Shown piece by piece: positions 10,162 through 19,119 of a DNA stretch of 64,000 nt (positions are counted from its first letter, which is position 1; each line of letters begins with the position of its first letter). Made by a program: the position numbers and the translations under genes. The notes under the pieces were generated by a model, which was given only the letters and a program-made list of their open reading frames with translations, was not told the DNA's origin and made no database searches. Origin of the DNA: Chromohalobacter israelensis (lineage in GTDB: Bacteria; Pseudomonadota; Gammaproteobacteria; Pseudomonadales; Halomonadaceae); contig JQNW01000001.1 in NCBI GenBank assembly GCA_000761475.1, positions 744,001 through 808,000 of the forward strand, in the 5' to 3' direction.

Positions 10162-10922
10162 CCGACCACGACGACATCGACATGCTGGCCGCCGAGTACG
10201 TACTGGGCACCCTCGACGCCGAGGAGCGCGCCGAGGTGGCCCGGCGCCGGCAGCACGACGCCGATCTGGACGCGTGCATTCTCGCCTGGGAAGCACGCCT
10301 CGCCCCGCTCGGCGACGAGGTCGAGGCCATCGCCCCGGGGCCGGATCTGCTGGCCAGGATCGAACGTCGCATCGACGAGCTCGAGATGACTTCGCGGACG
10401 AATCCCAAGCCGGAAGGCGACCCGGACGGCACGGCCCAGGTGATCGCGCTGCGCCGCCGTCTCGGCTTCTGGCGCGGATGCGCCGGCCTGGCCACGGCCG
10501 CGGCGCTGATACTCGCCGTGGTGCTGATCGCGCCGTTCGATGACAGGTCGGATGAACCGCCCTTCGTGGCCGTCTTCCAGCAGGACGACCAGCAGCCGGC
10601 CTTCATGCTTTCCGTCGACCTCGACAGCCGCCGGCTCAACGTGCGACCGGTGACCGCCAAGCCGCTGCCGGACCGCAGCTACCAGCTATGGATCAAGGCG
10701 GAGTCGCTGGGACCCGAGCCCCGCTCGGTGGGCGTGCTGAACGACGACTTGAGCCTGCCGGCCGATGCCCTGAGCGACTACGACCCCGAGCTGCTCAAGC
10801 AGGCCACCTTCGGCATCAGCATCGAGCCGCCGGGCGGTTCGCCCACCGGCCAGCCGACGGGCCCCGCGATTCACGGCTACCTCTACCCCACCGACCGGGA
10901 CGCGGTATCGCAGCATCTGTGA
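10158..10922 (+). CDS. Membrane anti-sigma factor, RskA-like
   Basis: This 254 aa protein starts at the ATG overlapping the sigma stop codon. The upstream extension to 9996 is a shadow of the sigma gene. Residues 1-90 form the cytoplasmic sigma-binding part (DDIDMLAAEYVLGTLDAEER is typical). A single helix at about residues 110-130 (CAGLATAAALILAVVLIAPF) crosses the membrane. The outer part resembles the RskA C-terminal domain (LPDRSYQLWIKAESLGPEPR, ATFGISIEPPGGSPTGQPTG). It should hold the ECF sigma inactive until regulated proteolysis. Confidence 0.9.
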   Translation: MTDHDDIDMLAAEYVLGTLDAEERAEVARRRQHDADLDACILAWEARLAPLGDEVEAIAPGPDLLARIERRIDELEMTSRTNPKPEGDPDGTAQVIALRRRLGFWRGCAGLATAAALILAVVLIAPFDDRSDEPPFVAVFQQDDQQPAFMLSVDLDSRRLNVRPVTAKPLPDRSYQLWIKAESLGPEPRSVGVLNDDLSLPADALSDYDPELLKQATFGISIEPPGGSPTGQPTGPAIHGYLYPTDRDAVSQHL

Positions 10923-11030
10923 TTTTTTTCGCGTCGAGGTGAAACCTTGTCCGGACTCCTTGCGTAACTAGGAGCACGCCCATCCCAACCACTTCGCAAC
11001 GATGGGGCGTGCTCGGAACTCAAGGAGAGA

Positions 11031-11462
11031 ATGATGACCAAGCTCATGGCAAGTGCATTCGTATCCGCCACCCTGCTCGCCGGCGCCTCACTGGCCCAGG
11101 CGGAAATGCACGGTGACATGCATCCGCAGGTCTGGGCCGACGACCAATCCGTGGCCGGCGGCGCGGTCACCGCGGAAAAGGTCACGGCGGACAGCAACGG
11201 CTGGCTGGTGGTCCACCGCACCGACGAGAGCATGAAGCCCGGCCCCGTGGTCGGTCACGCCCCGCTCAAGGAAGGCGAGAACATGGACGTCACCGCGCTG
11301 CTGACCGAAGACGTCAGTGCCGGCGATCACCTGATGCTGATGGTCCACAGCGAAGAAGGCGGCATGGAGACCGGTGTGTTCGAGTACACCCTCGGCGCCA
11401 AGGAAGACGGTCCCGTCAAGATGGACGGCAAGCTGGTCACCGATACCATCACCGCGCAGTAA
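11031..11462 (+). CDS. Small secreted protein with DUF7282-like domain
   Basis: This 143 aa protein has a clear signal peptide (MMTKLMASAFVSATLLAGAS, cleavage near LAQAE). The mature part (TADSNGWLVVHRTDESMKPG, HLMLMVHSEEGGMETGVFEY) resembles the DUF7282 beta-sandwich family. AGGAGA precedes the start; ATG 11034 is an equally placed alternative. It follows the sigma/anti-sigma pair by about 110 bp and ends in a strong terminator, so it may be a target of that sigma. That link is inferred from position only. Confidence 0.8.
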   Translation: MMTKLMASAFVSATLLAGASLAQAEMHGDMHPQVWADDQSVAGGAVTAEKVTADSNGWLVVHRTDESMKPGPVVGHAPLKEGENMDVTALLTEDVSAGDHLMLMVHSEEGGMETGVFEYTLGAKEDGPVKMDGKLVTDTITAQ

Positions 11463-11490
11463 CCGTCCTTCGGCATGCCGGAAGACGGAA

Positions 11491-11512
11491 GGGGCCTGCG
11501 GGCCCCTTTTTC
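11491..11512 (+). terminator. Rho-independent terminator after the DUF7282 gene
   Basis: A GC-rich stem (AGGGGCC / GGCCCCT, TGCG loop) is followed by T5. It lies about 30 bp past the stop. Confidence 0.85.
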
Positions 11513-11654
11513 GTGCCTCGCGCCGTGCTCGCCGGTGCATTGCGCAGGGAGCTTTTATTCCGGCACTTCCAGGGAATAGACCCAGTTGGCCATGATCGTC
11601 GATGCGGTCAACCAGATAGGTAATTTGACGGCACTCATCTATTTGTCTAAATTT

Positions 11655-11670
11655 TTCAAAACATTTTGAA
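11655..11670. promoter_or_regulatory. Palindromic operator candidate upstream of the GbsR-like gene
   Basis: The perfect inverted repeat TTCAAAA-CA-TTTTGAA ends 23 bp before the regulator ATG, inside an AT-rich patch that also has TGAAC direct repeats. MarR/GbsR proteins bind such palindromes, so autoregulation is plausible but unproven. Confidence 0.5.
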
Positions 11671-11693
11671 CAAACTGAACAAAAGAGCGTGCC

Positions 11694-12290
11694 ATGCAGA
11701 AAACCGACACACAGCGCCTGGAAGAAGCGCGCGATGTCATGATCAGCGCCCTTGCCCAAAGCATGGTGGCCTACGGCGTCACGCCCTCGGTGGGACGAAT
11801 CTACGCCGTGCTCTATTTCTCCGCCTCACCGCTGACACTGGACGACATTAAGGACGAGGTCGCCATGAGTAAGGCGAGCGTCAGTACTGGTGTCCGCGAG
11901 CTGATCGACACCGGCATGGTGTCGAAGGTGTGGAAGAAGGGCGACCGCAAGGACCACTACATCGCCGAGAAGGACTTCTTCAAGAATTTCCTGAACTTCA
12001 TGGTCAGGATGCTGCGCCTGGAACGCGGCATCATTCATAAGGCGGTCGAACAGACCGAGCCGGTGATGCGTGAGATCGCGGATCACGGGGCGGACAGCGA
12101 GACCAGGGAGATGGCTGCAAAAGACCAGGCCTTGGTCAGCGGTTCGAAAACGTACCTGACCTGGATCACACAGCTGGCCAATGCCATGGAGTCGGGAGAC
12201 ATCTTCGAGCATTTTCCCCGGCCCGAGCGTGATACGCCGCTATCGGACCGCCATTCCCCCCAAGAGAACATCAAGCATGAAGACAAGTGA
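11694..12290 (+). CDS. GbsR/MarR-family transcriptional regulator
   Basis: This 198 aa protein has a winged-helix core typical of GbsR-like repressors: GVTPSVGRIYAVLYFSASPL at about residues 27-46, then AMSKASVSTGVRELIDTGMV and WKKGDRKDHYIAEKDFFKNF. The C-terminal half is helical (dimerisation). GbsR relatives control choline/glycine-betaine uptake and synthesis in response to choline or osmolality. The co-directional genes downstream are a cysteine hydrolase, overlapping by 14 bp, and an OpuAC-type binding protein, which fits that role. Confidence 0.88.
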   Translation: MQKTDTQRLEEARDVMISALAQSMVAYGVTPSVGRIYAVLYFSASPLTLDDIKDEVAMSKASVSTGVRELIDTGMVSKVWKKGDRKDHYIAEKDFFKNFLNFMVRMLRLERGIIHKAVEQTEPVMREIADHGADSETREMAAKDQALVSGSKTYLTWITQLANAMESGDIFEHFPRPERDTPLSDRHSPQENIKHEDK

Positions 12291-12951
12291 AACCGCCCTG
12301 GTCGTGATCGATGTGCAGAAGGAAAGCGGCTTCGGCCTGCGCGGAATGGATGGCGTGGTGCGCAATACCCAGCGCATGATCGAAGCCTGCCGAGCGGCCG
12401 GTATCCCGGTCATCTACACGCGCCAGATCAATCGCCGTGACGGTATCGGCCTCTCGCTCGACGAGCCCTGCCAGGCCAGCGGCGAACCGCACTTCTACGC
12501 CGATAACCGTGACAGCATCGAGATTGTCGACGAGATCCGGCCACAGAAAACCGACATCGTGATCGACAAATACCGCTGGAGCGCCTTCTTCGAAACCAGC
12601 CTGGACCTGATGCTGAAAAGCCTCGGCGTGAAGAACCTGATCATCGGCGGCGTGGTGACGGACGGTTGCCTGATGACCTCGGTCTTCGACGCCTACTTCC
12701 GCGACTACCGCATCCAACTGGTTCACGACATGTGCACCGCCTCCAACGAAGGCGCCCACATGGCCGCGATGCTCCACATGGCCAACTGGGTCTACTCCCT
12801 GGAAGTGCTGAATACCGACAACATGATCAACTGCGTGGAAGGGCACGCGTATGCCGCCTGGCAAGCGGATGACGCCGATGCCCTGCAGTTCACGCCGGAA
12901 ACCCTGCGCGAGACCTTCGCCACGCTTACCGCTGCTGCCGACAAACAGTGA
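12277..12951 (+). CDS. Isochorismatase-family cysteine hydrolase
   Basis: This 224 aa protein carries the family triad: Asp in LVVIDVQKESGF near the N-terminus, Lys in DIVIDKYRWSAFFET, and the nucleophile Cys in GGVVTDGCLMTSVFDAYFRD. Members hydrolyse amides or vinyl ethers (for example N-carbamoylsarcosine, nicotinamide, isochorismate). I chose the ATG at 12277, which overlaps the end of the regulator gene, because the homologous core begins there. Sitting between a GbsR-like regulator and a betaine-type binding protein, it may act on a quaternary-amine or osmolyte derivative. The substrate is not known from sequence. Confidence 0.88.
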   Translation: MKTSETALVVIDVQKESGFGLRGMDGVVRNTQRMIEACRAAGIPVIYTRQINRRDGIGLSLDEPCQASGEPHFYADNRDSIEIVDEIRPQKTDIVIDKYRWSAFFETSLDLMLKSLGVKNLIIGGVVTDGCLMTSVFDAYFRDYRIQLVHDMCTASNEGAHMAAMLHMANWVYSLEVLNTDNMINCVEGHAYAAWQADDADALQFTPETLRETFATLTAAADKQ

Positions 12952-12979
12952 TCGGAACACTCGAACACAGGAGAACAAC

Positions 12980-13858
12980 ATGAGGTTCACACAATTATCG
13001 ACATTGCTGACTGCCACATTGATGACGGCAGGCGTCCAAGCCGCCGACCAGCCTCCGCTGACCGCTGACGGTGTCGAAAACGCCACCATCACCTTCGGGA
13101 TGCCGGCCTGGACCAGTACCGAAGCACCAACGGCCATTGCCGAGCAGATTTTGGAAGAGGCAGGCTACAACGTCGAAAAGACACTGCTTGCTCAACCAGC
13201 AATCTTCCAGGGCATGCAGGCCAAACAGATCGATTTTTTCATGGACGCCTGGCTGCCCTACACCGAGCAGGCACTGTGGCGTGAATACCAGGATGATCTG
13301 CAGAAAGTTGCCACCAGCTATGAAAACGTGCCGCTAGGCTGGGTGGTCCCTGCCTATGTCGAAGAAGAGACCATCGGCGATCTGGAAGGCAAAGCGGATA
13401 AATTCGACGGCCAAATAGTGACCATCGGCGCCGGAGCGGGCATTGTCGACCTCTCCGAGCAGGTAATGGCGGATAAAGACTATGACCTCGATGGGTATCA
13501 GCTTGCCTATACCAGCGAAGCCGCCATGATGGGCGTAATCAGGGACAAGATGCCCAACAAAGAGCCGTTCATCATTACCGGCTGGCGTCCGCACTCCATG
13601 TTCTCGCAATACGATTTGAAGTTCCTGGAAGATACGGAAGAACACTTCAAATATGACAACGTCTACGCCCTCTCCTATCAGGGTATCGAAGATAAATACC
13701 CGCGCGCTTACGACATCATGTCCCGCTGGAGCATCAACGTGGCCGATCTGGAAGCGATGATGGCTGCGTACGAAAACGACAATGTGTCATTCGAGGACTC
13801 CGCCGCCGCATGGATCAAAGATAACCGCGAGCGCGTGGACGAGATGCTCGAGTATTGA
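12980..13858 (+). CDS. Periplasmic glycine-betaine/choline-type binding protein (OpuAC family)
   Basis: This 292 aa protein has a signal peptide (LLTATLMTAGVQAADQPPL) and an OpuAC/ProX-type ligand-binding fold (ITFGMPAWTSTEAPTAIAEQ, FFMDAWLPYTEQALWREY, FIITGWRPHSMFSQYDLKFL). The Trp residues in MPAWTS, DAWLP and GWRPH fit an aromatic box for quaternary ammonium ligands. AGGAG precedes the ATG at 12980. No permease or ATPase follows: the next gene is convergent. It is therefore an orphan binding protein that would need a transporter encoded elsewhere. Confidence 0.9.
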   Translation: MRFTQLSTLLTATLMTAGVQAADQPPLTADGVENATITFGMPAWTSTEAPTAIAEQILEEAGYNVEKTLLAQPAIFQGMQAKQIDFFMDAWLPYTEQALWREYQDDLQKVATSYENVPLGWVVPAYVEEETIGDLEGKADKFDGQIVTIGAGAGIVDLSEQVMADKDYDLDGYQLAYTSEAAMMGVIRDKMPNKEPFIITGWRPHSMFSQYDLKFLEDTEEHFKYDNVYALSYQGIEDKYPRAYDIMSRWSINVADLEAMMAAYENDNVSFEDSAAAWIKDNRERVDEMLEY

Positions 13859-14016
13859 TTGGATGCCTACGTAGCAACATAGACGCAGGGCAATGCCGAC
13901 GACATTTCCCTCCTCGGACCATGCTCGGCGAACACCTCGCGATTGGCGTCGTCTGCATCTTGTCTCCTTGAGGGTCGGCCGGGGCGCCCGGCCGCTTGTC
14001 GCCATGGATCGTGTCG

Positions 14017-16698
14017 TTACGGCGCGTGGCGTGTCAGATCGAGACTCAGCGTCACGGTATCCACGGTGTCGCCGGCGGGCTGGGTCACGAACCCCAGCTC
14101 CGCCGCCATCTGCCGCATGGGATGGTTGTCGCGCAGGACATCGGCGAAGACCTGGCGAATGCCGGTCTCGCGGGCATACGCGAGCAGCCGCTGCATCAGG
14201 CGATAGCCGAGGCCGGTGCCCTTCTTGTCGCTGCGGACCATGATCGCGAACTCGGCCTTCTCCTTGTCGGGATCGGCGGAGAGCCGCACCACACCGACGA
14301 TGGCCGACTCTCCCGGCGAGGTCGCCACGAAGGCCATCTCGCGGTCGTAGTCGATCTGCGTCAGGCGCGCGGCGAAGGCATGATCGAAGGGCTTGATGGC
14401 CGCGAAGAAACGCATCCGCACATCCTCGGGCGTGGAATTGCGCAGCATCTCGACCAGCGCGCTCTCGTCCTCGGGGCGAATGGGCCGCAGGCAGTAACGT
14501 TGCCCGGCCCGCGTCTCGATTTCTTCCTCCAGCTGCTGCGGATACGGCCGAATCGCCAGGGGCTTGCGCTGGTCGCCCTCGGCGCGGACCACGATGCGCG
14601 CATCCAGGGCGATCACCCCGCTGGCATCCGTCAGCAGCGGATTGATGTCGAGCTCGACCACGCGCGTCAGGTCGCTGACCAGTTGCGAGACCTTGATGAG
14701 CGTCGCGGTCACGGCCTCGAGGTCGGCCGCCGGGCGGTCCCGATAGCCGCGCAACAACCGTGCCACGCGCGTCGAGGCGATCATGTCCCGCGCCAGCAGT
14801 GGATTGAGCGGCGGCAGCCCCACCACCCGGTCGCCGATGACCTCGACCGCCGTGCCGCCCTGGCCGAACACGATCACCGGCCCGAAGAGGCTGTCTTCGG
14901 CGACGCCCACGATCAGCTCATGCGCCCCCGGCCGGCGGATCATCGGCTGTACGTTGAAGCCCTCCACACGGGCCTCGGGCTGGGCACGCCGCACCGCCGC
15001 GAGCATGTCCTCGGCGGCCTGCGTCACGGCGCCGGGCGAGGCCAGATTCAACTGCACCCCACCGACATCCGATTTATGCGAGATATCCGGCGAGAGGATC
15101 TTCAGCACCACCGGAAAGCCCAGCTGCTGCGCCGCCTGGCTGGCCTCCGCCGGGGTCCGCGCCACGATGGCGGGCACCGTGGGGATGTCATAGGCCGCGA
15201 GCACCGCCACCGCCTCCGGCTCGGTCAGCACGCTGCGCCCCGCCGCGATCACGCCGTCGATGACCGCCTCCGCCTTGGCCGGCTCGAGGGTGACGGCCTC
15301 GGCCAGGGCCGGGGGCGTTTCCATCAGCGCCTGCTGGTTGCGCCGGTAGCTGAACAGGTGCGAGAAGGCCCGGATGGCCTGCTCCGGCGTCTCGTAGGTG
15401 GGCAGGCGCTGCGCGGCGAACAGATGCCGTGCCTGGTCGGGCGCGCCCTCGCCCAGCCAGCAGGTCAGCACCGCCGCCTGCCGCGTGCCGAGCGTCTCGA
15501 CCACCGCCCGGGCCGCGTCCAGGCTATCGACGACCGCCGCCGGACAGTTCATGACCAGGATCGCATCCGCGCCGCGCTCATCGAGCAGCGCCTCCAGGGC
15601 TAGCGCGTAGCGCCTCCCCGGGGCATCGCCCAGAATGTCCACGGGATTGGCATGCGACCACGCCTCGGGCAGCGCCTCGTTCAGGCGTGCCAGCGTCGTC
15701 TCGGCGAGTTCGGCCAGGTGCCCGTTCGCGGCGGCCAGCGCATCCACCGCCAGCACGCCGATGCCACCGCCATTGGTAAGAATCGCCAGCCGGTCGCCCT
15801 TCACGCGGATGCCGGTCGCCAGGGTGCCAGCAGCCTGGAACAGCTCGTCCAGCGTCGCCACCCGGAGCATCCCCGCGCGCCGGAACGCCGCGTCGTAGAC
15901 GGCATCCGATCCGGCCAGCGCCCCGGTGTGTGACAGCGCCGCCCTGGCCCCCGCCGTGCTGCGGCCGGTCTTGACCACCACCACCGGCTTGTTGCGCGAG
16001 GCCATGCGCGCCGCCGAGAGAAACTTGCGCACCTCGGTCACCGCCTCGACGTAGAGCAGGATCGAGCGGGTCTTGGGGTCCAGGGCCAGGTAGTCGAGCA
16101 TGTCGCCGAAATCGACATCGCTCATCGCCCCCAGCGAGACGACGTGCGAAAAACCGATGCCGCGCGCCGAGGCCCAGTCGAGAATGGACGTCGCCACCGC
16201 GCCGGACTGGGTCACGAAGGCGACATCGCCCTTGGCTGGCGTGAGGTGCGCGAAACTGGCGTTGATGCCCATGTGCGGCGCCAGGATCCCCAGGCAATTG
16301 GGACCGACGATGCGCATCAGATAAGGCTTGGCGGCATCGAGCATCGCCTGCTTGAGCGCCATGCCCTCGGGGCGCGCGCCCTCGCCGAAGCCCGCCGAGA
16401 TCACCACCGCCGCGCGGCAGCCACGCTCGCCAAGCTCGCGGATCAGCCCCGGCACACTCTCCGCCGGCGTGGCGATGATGGCCAGGTCCGGCGCCAGCGG
16501 CAGCTCGGCGATACTGTGGTAGTTTAGGGTCGAGCGGATGGCCCGCTCGTGCGGGTTCACGGTCAGGATGGGCCCCGCGAAACCGGCCTCCAGCAGATTG
16601 CGCGCCAGCACCGCCCCCACCGAGCCCGGCCGGTTGCTCGCCCCGACCAGGGCGATCGTGGCCGGGGCGAACAACGCATCCAGATTGCGAATCGACAT
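14017..16698 (-). CDS. Bifunctional ADP-forming acyl-CoA synthetase / GNAT protein acetyltransferase (PatZ-like)
   Basis: This 893 aa protein has four parts: an N-terminal CoA-binding Rossmann domain (PATIALVGASNRPGSVGAVL), a succinyl-CoA-ligase-like domain (VAFVTQSGAVATSILDWASA), an ATP-grasp domain (LGFPVVLKILSPDISHKSDV, ELIVGVAEDSLFGPVIVFGQ) and a C-terminal GNAT domain of about 150 aa (IMVRSDKKGTGLGYRLMQRL). The architecture and length match Pat/PatZ lysine acetyltransferases, which use acetyl-CoA to inhibit targets such as acetyl-CoA synthetase. The synthetase part is often catalytically inactive in these proteins. It is 35 bp downstream of the alcohol dehydrogenase gene and probably co-transcribed with it. 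Confidence 0.92.
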   Translation of the reverse strand: MSIRNLDALFAPATIALVGASNRPGSVGAVLARNLLEAGFAGPILTVNPHERAIRSTLNYHSIAELPLAPDLAIIATPAESVPGLIRELGERGCRAAVVISAGFGEGARPEGMALKQAMLDAAKPYLMRIVGPNCLGILAPHMGINASFAHLTPAKGDVAFVTQSGAVATSILDWASARGIGFSHVVSLGAMSDVDFGDMLDYLALDPKTRSILLYVEAVTEVRKFLSAARMASRNKPVVVVKTGRSTAGARAALSHTGALAGSDAVYDAAFRRAGMLRVATLDELFQAAGTLATGIRVKGDRLAILTNGGGIGVLAVDALAAANGHLAELAETTLARLNEALPEAWSHANPVDILGDAPGRRYALALEALLDERGADAILVMNCPAAVVDSLDAARAVVETLGTRQAAVLTCWLGEGAPDQARHLFAAQRLPTYETPEQAIRAFSHLFSYRRNQQALMETPPALAEAVTLEPAKAEAVIDGVIAAGRSVLTEPEAVAVLAAYDIPTVPAIVARTPAEASQAAQQLGFPVVLKILSPDISHKSDVGGVQLNLASPGAVTQAAEDMLAAVRRAQPEARVEGFNVQPMIRRPGAHELIVGVAEDSLFGPVIVFGQGGTAVEVIGDRVVGLPPLNPLLARDMIASTRVARLLRGYRDRPAADLEAVTATLIKVSQLVSDLTRVVELDINPLLTDASGVIALDARIVVRAEGDQRKPLAIRPYPQQLEEEIETRAGQRYCLRPIRPEDESALVEMLRNSTPEDVRMRFFAAIKPFDHAFAARLTQIDYDREMAFVATSPGESAIVGVVRLSADPDKEKAEFAIMVRSDKKGTGLGYRLMQRLLAYARETGIRQVFADVLRDNHPMRQMAAELGFVTQPAGDTVDTVTLSLDLTRHAP

Positions 16699-16733
16699 CG
16701 GGCCTCTCCGGTCCGTTCAGCGAGCGGCAACCA

Positions 16734-17762
16734 TCAGGCGGTCAGCAGCATCTTGATGGCCTTTTCCGACGCGGCACGCGAGAACACCTCGTACGCCTTT
16801 TCGATCTCGTCCAGCGCGAAGCGGTGGGTGATCAGGCTTTCGGCATCGATGCCGCCGGTCTCGAGAAACCGCATGAGCACGGGAATGGTATTGGTATTCA
16901 CCAGCCCGGTGCGGACCGTGACGTTCTTGATCCACAGCTCCTCGAGGCGCAATTCGACGCTGCGGCCATGCACGCCGATGTTGGCGAGCCGCCCGCCCGG
17001 ACGCAGGATGCGCTGGCAGGTATCGAACGTCTCGGGGATGCCCACGGCCTCCATGGCCACGTCGACGCCCTCGCCGTCGGTAAGCGACATGACCGTCTCC
17101 ACCGGATCGGCACTGACGGTGTCGGTCGCGCCCAGTTGCCGCGCCACGGCCAGGCGGTTCTCGTCCGGGTCGACCATGATGATGCGCCCCGGCGAATAGA
17201 AGCGCGCGGTCAACAAGGCGGCCAGCCCGATGGGCCCCGAGCCGACGATGGCCACGGTATCCCCCAGCGAGACCTCGCCGTTCAACGCACCGATCTCGTG
17301 GCCGGTGGGCAGGATGTCGCTCAGCATCAGCGCCGCGGCGGGTTCCAGCCCTGGCGGCAACCGGTACAGGCTGTTGGCGGCATGCGGAATGCGCACGACC
17401 TCGGCCTGGGTGCCATCGATCTTGTGACCGAGAATCCACCCGCCATCGCGGCAATGCGCGTACATGCCCTGCTTGCAGTAATCGCAGTGCCCGCACGACG
17501 TGATGCATGAGATCAGTACCTGATCGCCGACCGCGAGACCGCTGACGGCCCCGCCGACCTCCTCGATCACCCCGATGCCTTCATGACCCAGAGTGCGCCC
17601 CGGCGTCACCGCCGGCACATCGCCCTTGAGGATGTGCAGGTCGGTGCCGCAAATGGTGGTATGCGTCACCCGCACGATGGCATCCGTGGGTTGCTCGATT
17701 GCGGGCCGCTCCTTCTCCTTCCAGGCCCGCTGCCCCACTCCCTCATAGACAAGCGCTTTCAT
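16734..17762 (-). CDS. Zinc-dependent alcohol dehydrogenase (MDR superfamily)
   Basis: This 342 aa protein has the catalytic-zinc site (ICGTDLHILKGDVP and LGHEGIGVIEEVG), a structural-zinc loop with four Cys (CGHCDYCKQGMYAHC) and a Rossmann NAD site (VAIVGSGPIGLAALLTARFY). This combination is typical of NAD-dependent medium-chain dehydrogenases. The ATG at 17762 begins the usual MKALVYEG start; the longer frame to 17852 adds nothing homologous. It probably forms an operon with the downstream acyl-CoA synthetase/acetyltransferase gene, suggesting a link to alcohol or aldehyde carbon flow. The exact substrate is unknown. Confidence 0.92.
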   Translation of the reverse strand: MKALVYEGVGQRAWKEKERPAIEQPTDAIVRVTHTTICGTDLHILKGDVPAVTPGRTLGHEGIGVIEEVGGAVSGLAVGDQVLISCITSCGHCDYCKQGMYAHCRDGGWILGHKIDGTQAEVVRIPHAANSLYRLPPGLEPAAALMLSDILPTGHEIGALNGEVSLGDTVAIVGSGPIGLAALLTARFYSPGRIIMVDPDENRLAVARQLGATDTVSADPVETVMSLTDGEGVDVAMEAVGIPETFDTCQRILRPGGRLANIGVHGRSVELRLEELWIKNVTVRTGLVNTNTIPVLMRFLETGGIDAESLITHRFALDEIEKAYEVFSRAASEKAIKMLLTA

Positions 17763-18435
17763 GTCCCCTTCCCCGGGTAACGCCCACCGCGACTCGGCAA
17801 GCCTTTGCCTGAGTATAGAAAGCGCGGAAAAACGGGCCATGATCAGGGTCAAGTTTTGGATCTGTACCCAGCAAGGGAAAAAAGCAGAGGTAACGAACGA
17901 AGGTCGGACAGTTGAGGGTTAGGAAGCTAGCAGAGGAGGGCATGGGTTCGCTTTTAAAACAATAATTCACTGACGCTCACAGGAGATACTCACCAAACAA
18001 CTTTTAAACGTTAAAAACTAATTAAACAATTAATAGTCGACCATAAAGAAAAATATTTTAAACGCCAAATATTTTCATAACACAAAACCAAAAGAATCCA
18101 CTCTGCATCAGGAAAAATATTACCTAACAAATATTCAAAATAACCGCTTATCCGATCATCCCAAACATACACACATTTTTTCCTCCAGAGGCATATTCTC
18201 TTGCCAACAGAAAAGTATACCTACTGATGATTTAGAAAAATATATGAGTTCTATTTTTATAGCACAAACCCCAACATCACCCACTACTTAAATGTATACG
18301 AGCTACGTCACATACATTCAACTTACCCCGACTCTGAAAAGATTCCCCATACTACAAAATACACGCACTACAAACACATGCCGACCATTAGTCATGCTAA
18401 TCACTACATATAAAGCTATATTACATCACCATCTC
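17763..18435. other. Intergenic region with sharp shift to AT-rich DNA (island edge)
   Basis: From about 17,960 the sequence changes abruptly from GC-rich to strongly AT-rich, with many A and T runs. I see no tRNA, convincing ORF or clear direct repeat. The composition change marks the left edge of the accessory region that carries the restriction genes. Confidence 0.6.
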
Positions 18436-19119
18436 TTAGCGCTTTTTTGACCTAGGCTTTTTCTCACAAACACCGATTGCCCCTTCACCAAACATACAAA
18501 ATCTATTATTTTCTGGTGCCTCAGGCCAGCGCTCATGAGGAACTGATGTAAGCGAAACTGGCATATTCACCTCCTCATCTGGCCCAAGATCACGAAAGTC
18601 CTCAAAAGAATTTAGGTGAGGATACTCATATCCACTTGGTGAGTCCCAAATCACCAAAAATGCTACTGGAAAGAATTTCATAAGCCAAAAATAAGCAGAA
18701 TCGTTAGTACGCAAGTCTCTCATAGCTGAATCACGCGCAAGCACTTGAATCTTATATGGATAAGGCCAATAGTAGATTTTCATATAGTCCGGGATTGGCC
18801 TTCTTTTGTCATAAAACCAATCCTTAAGATCCTCTGTATGAGGACCTTTCAAATACCCTTTCACCCTTTGAGCCATTATATGACCAACCAAAGAGCGAGC
18901 AATCATTTGAGGCTTAGCGGGAACATAAAGAGTATTAGGCAAATGGAGACTGCTTTTAACGATGCTCCCCACACTATTTACAAAGCCATTAAATTCGGGA
19001 TCATAATTCAAACCCAGCAGCTCATTATTGCAGTAGTGACAAAGAGTTCGATACTTCACCCCATTTTGAGAAACTCTTCCTCTTCCCCTTGGGGGGTCTG
19101 CCGCCAACAGCTCAACTAT
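18436..19119 (-). pseudogene. 3' part of an HNH-like gene interrupted by an IS5-family element
   Basis: This is the C-terminal 226 codons of a gene whose start lies beyond the IS, at 20477. It reads from VELLAADPPRGRGR and contains a CHYCNNELLG zinc-ribbon-like motif. The IS and one copy of the CTAT target duplication can be removed in silico. The two halves then join in frame as a 270-codon protein beginning MEKVVTRGPKFGECNICGAE and continuing through LTEDHTPPKGC. Two CxxC pairs plus a DH motif resemble HNH-type nucleases. The base composition is AT-rich, unlike the flanking chromosome. An ATG inside the IS end (19161) could still allow translation of a truncated product. Confidence 0.75.

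Noticed and set aside
10923-11030. An ECF-type promoter (GTGAAACC ... CGTAAC) before the DUF7282 gene
   Set aside because: I could not find a matching motif before the sigma gene itself, so there is no internal support for autoregulation.
13996-15603. A 535-codon plus-strand frame antisense to the acyl-CoA synthetase/acetyltransferase gene
   Set aside because: It is a codon-bias shadow in GC-rich DNA; the opposite strand has clear CoA-binding, ATP-grasp and GNAT motifs.
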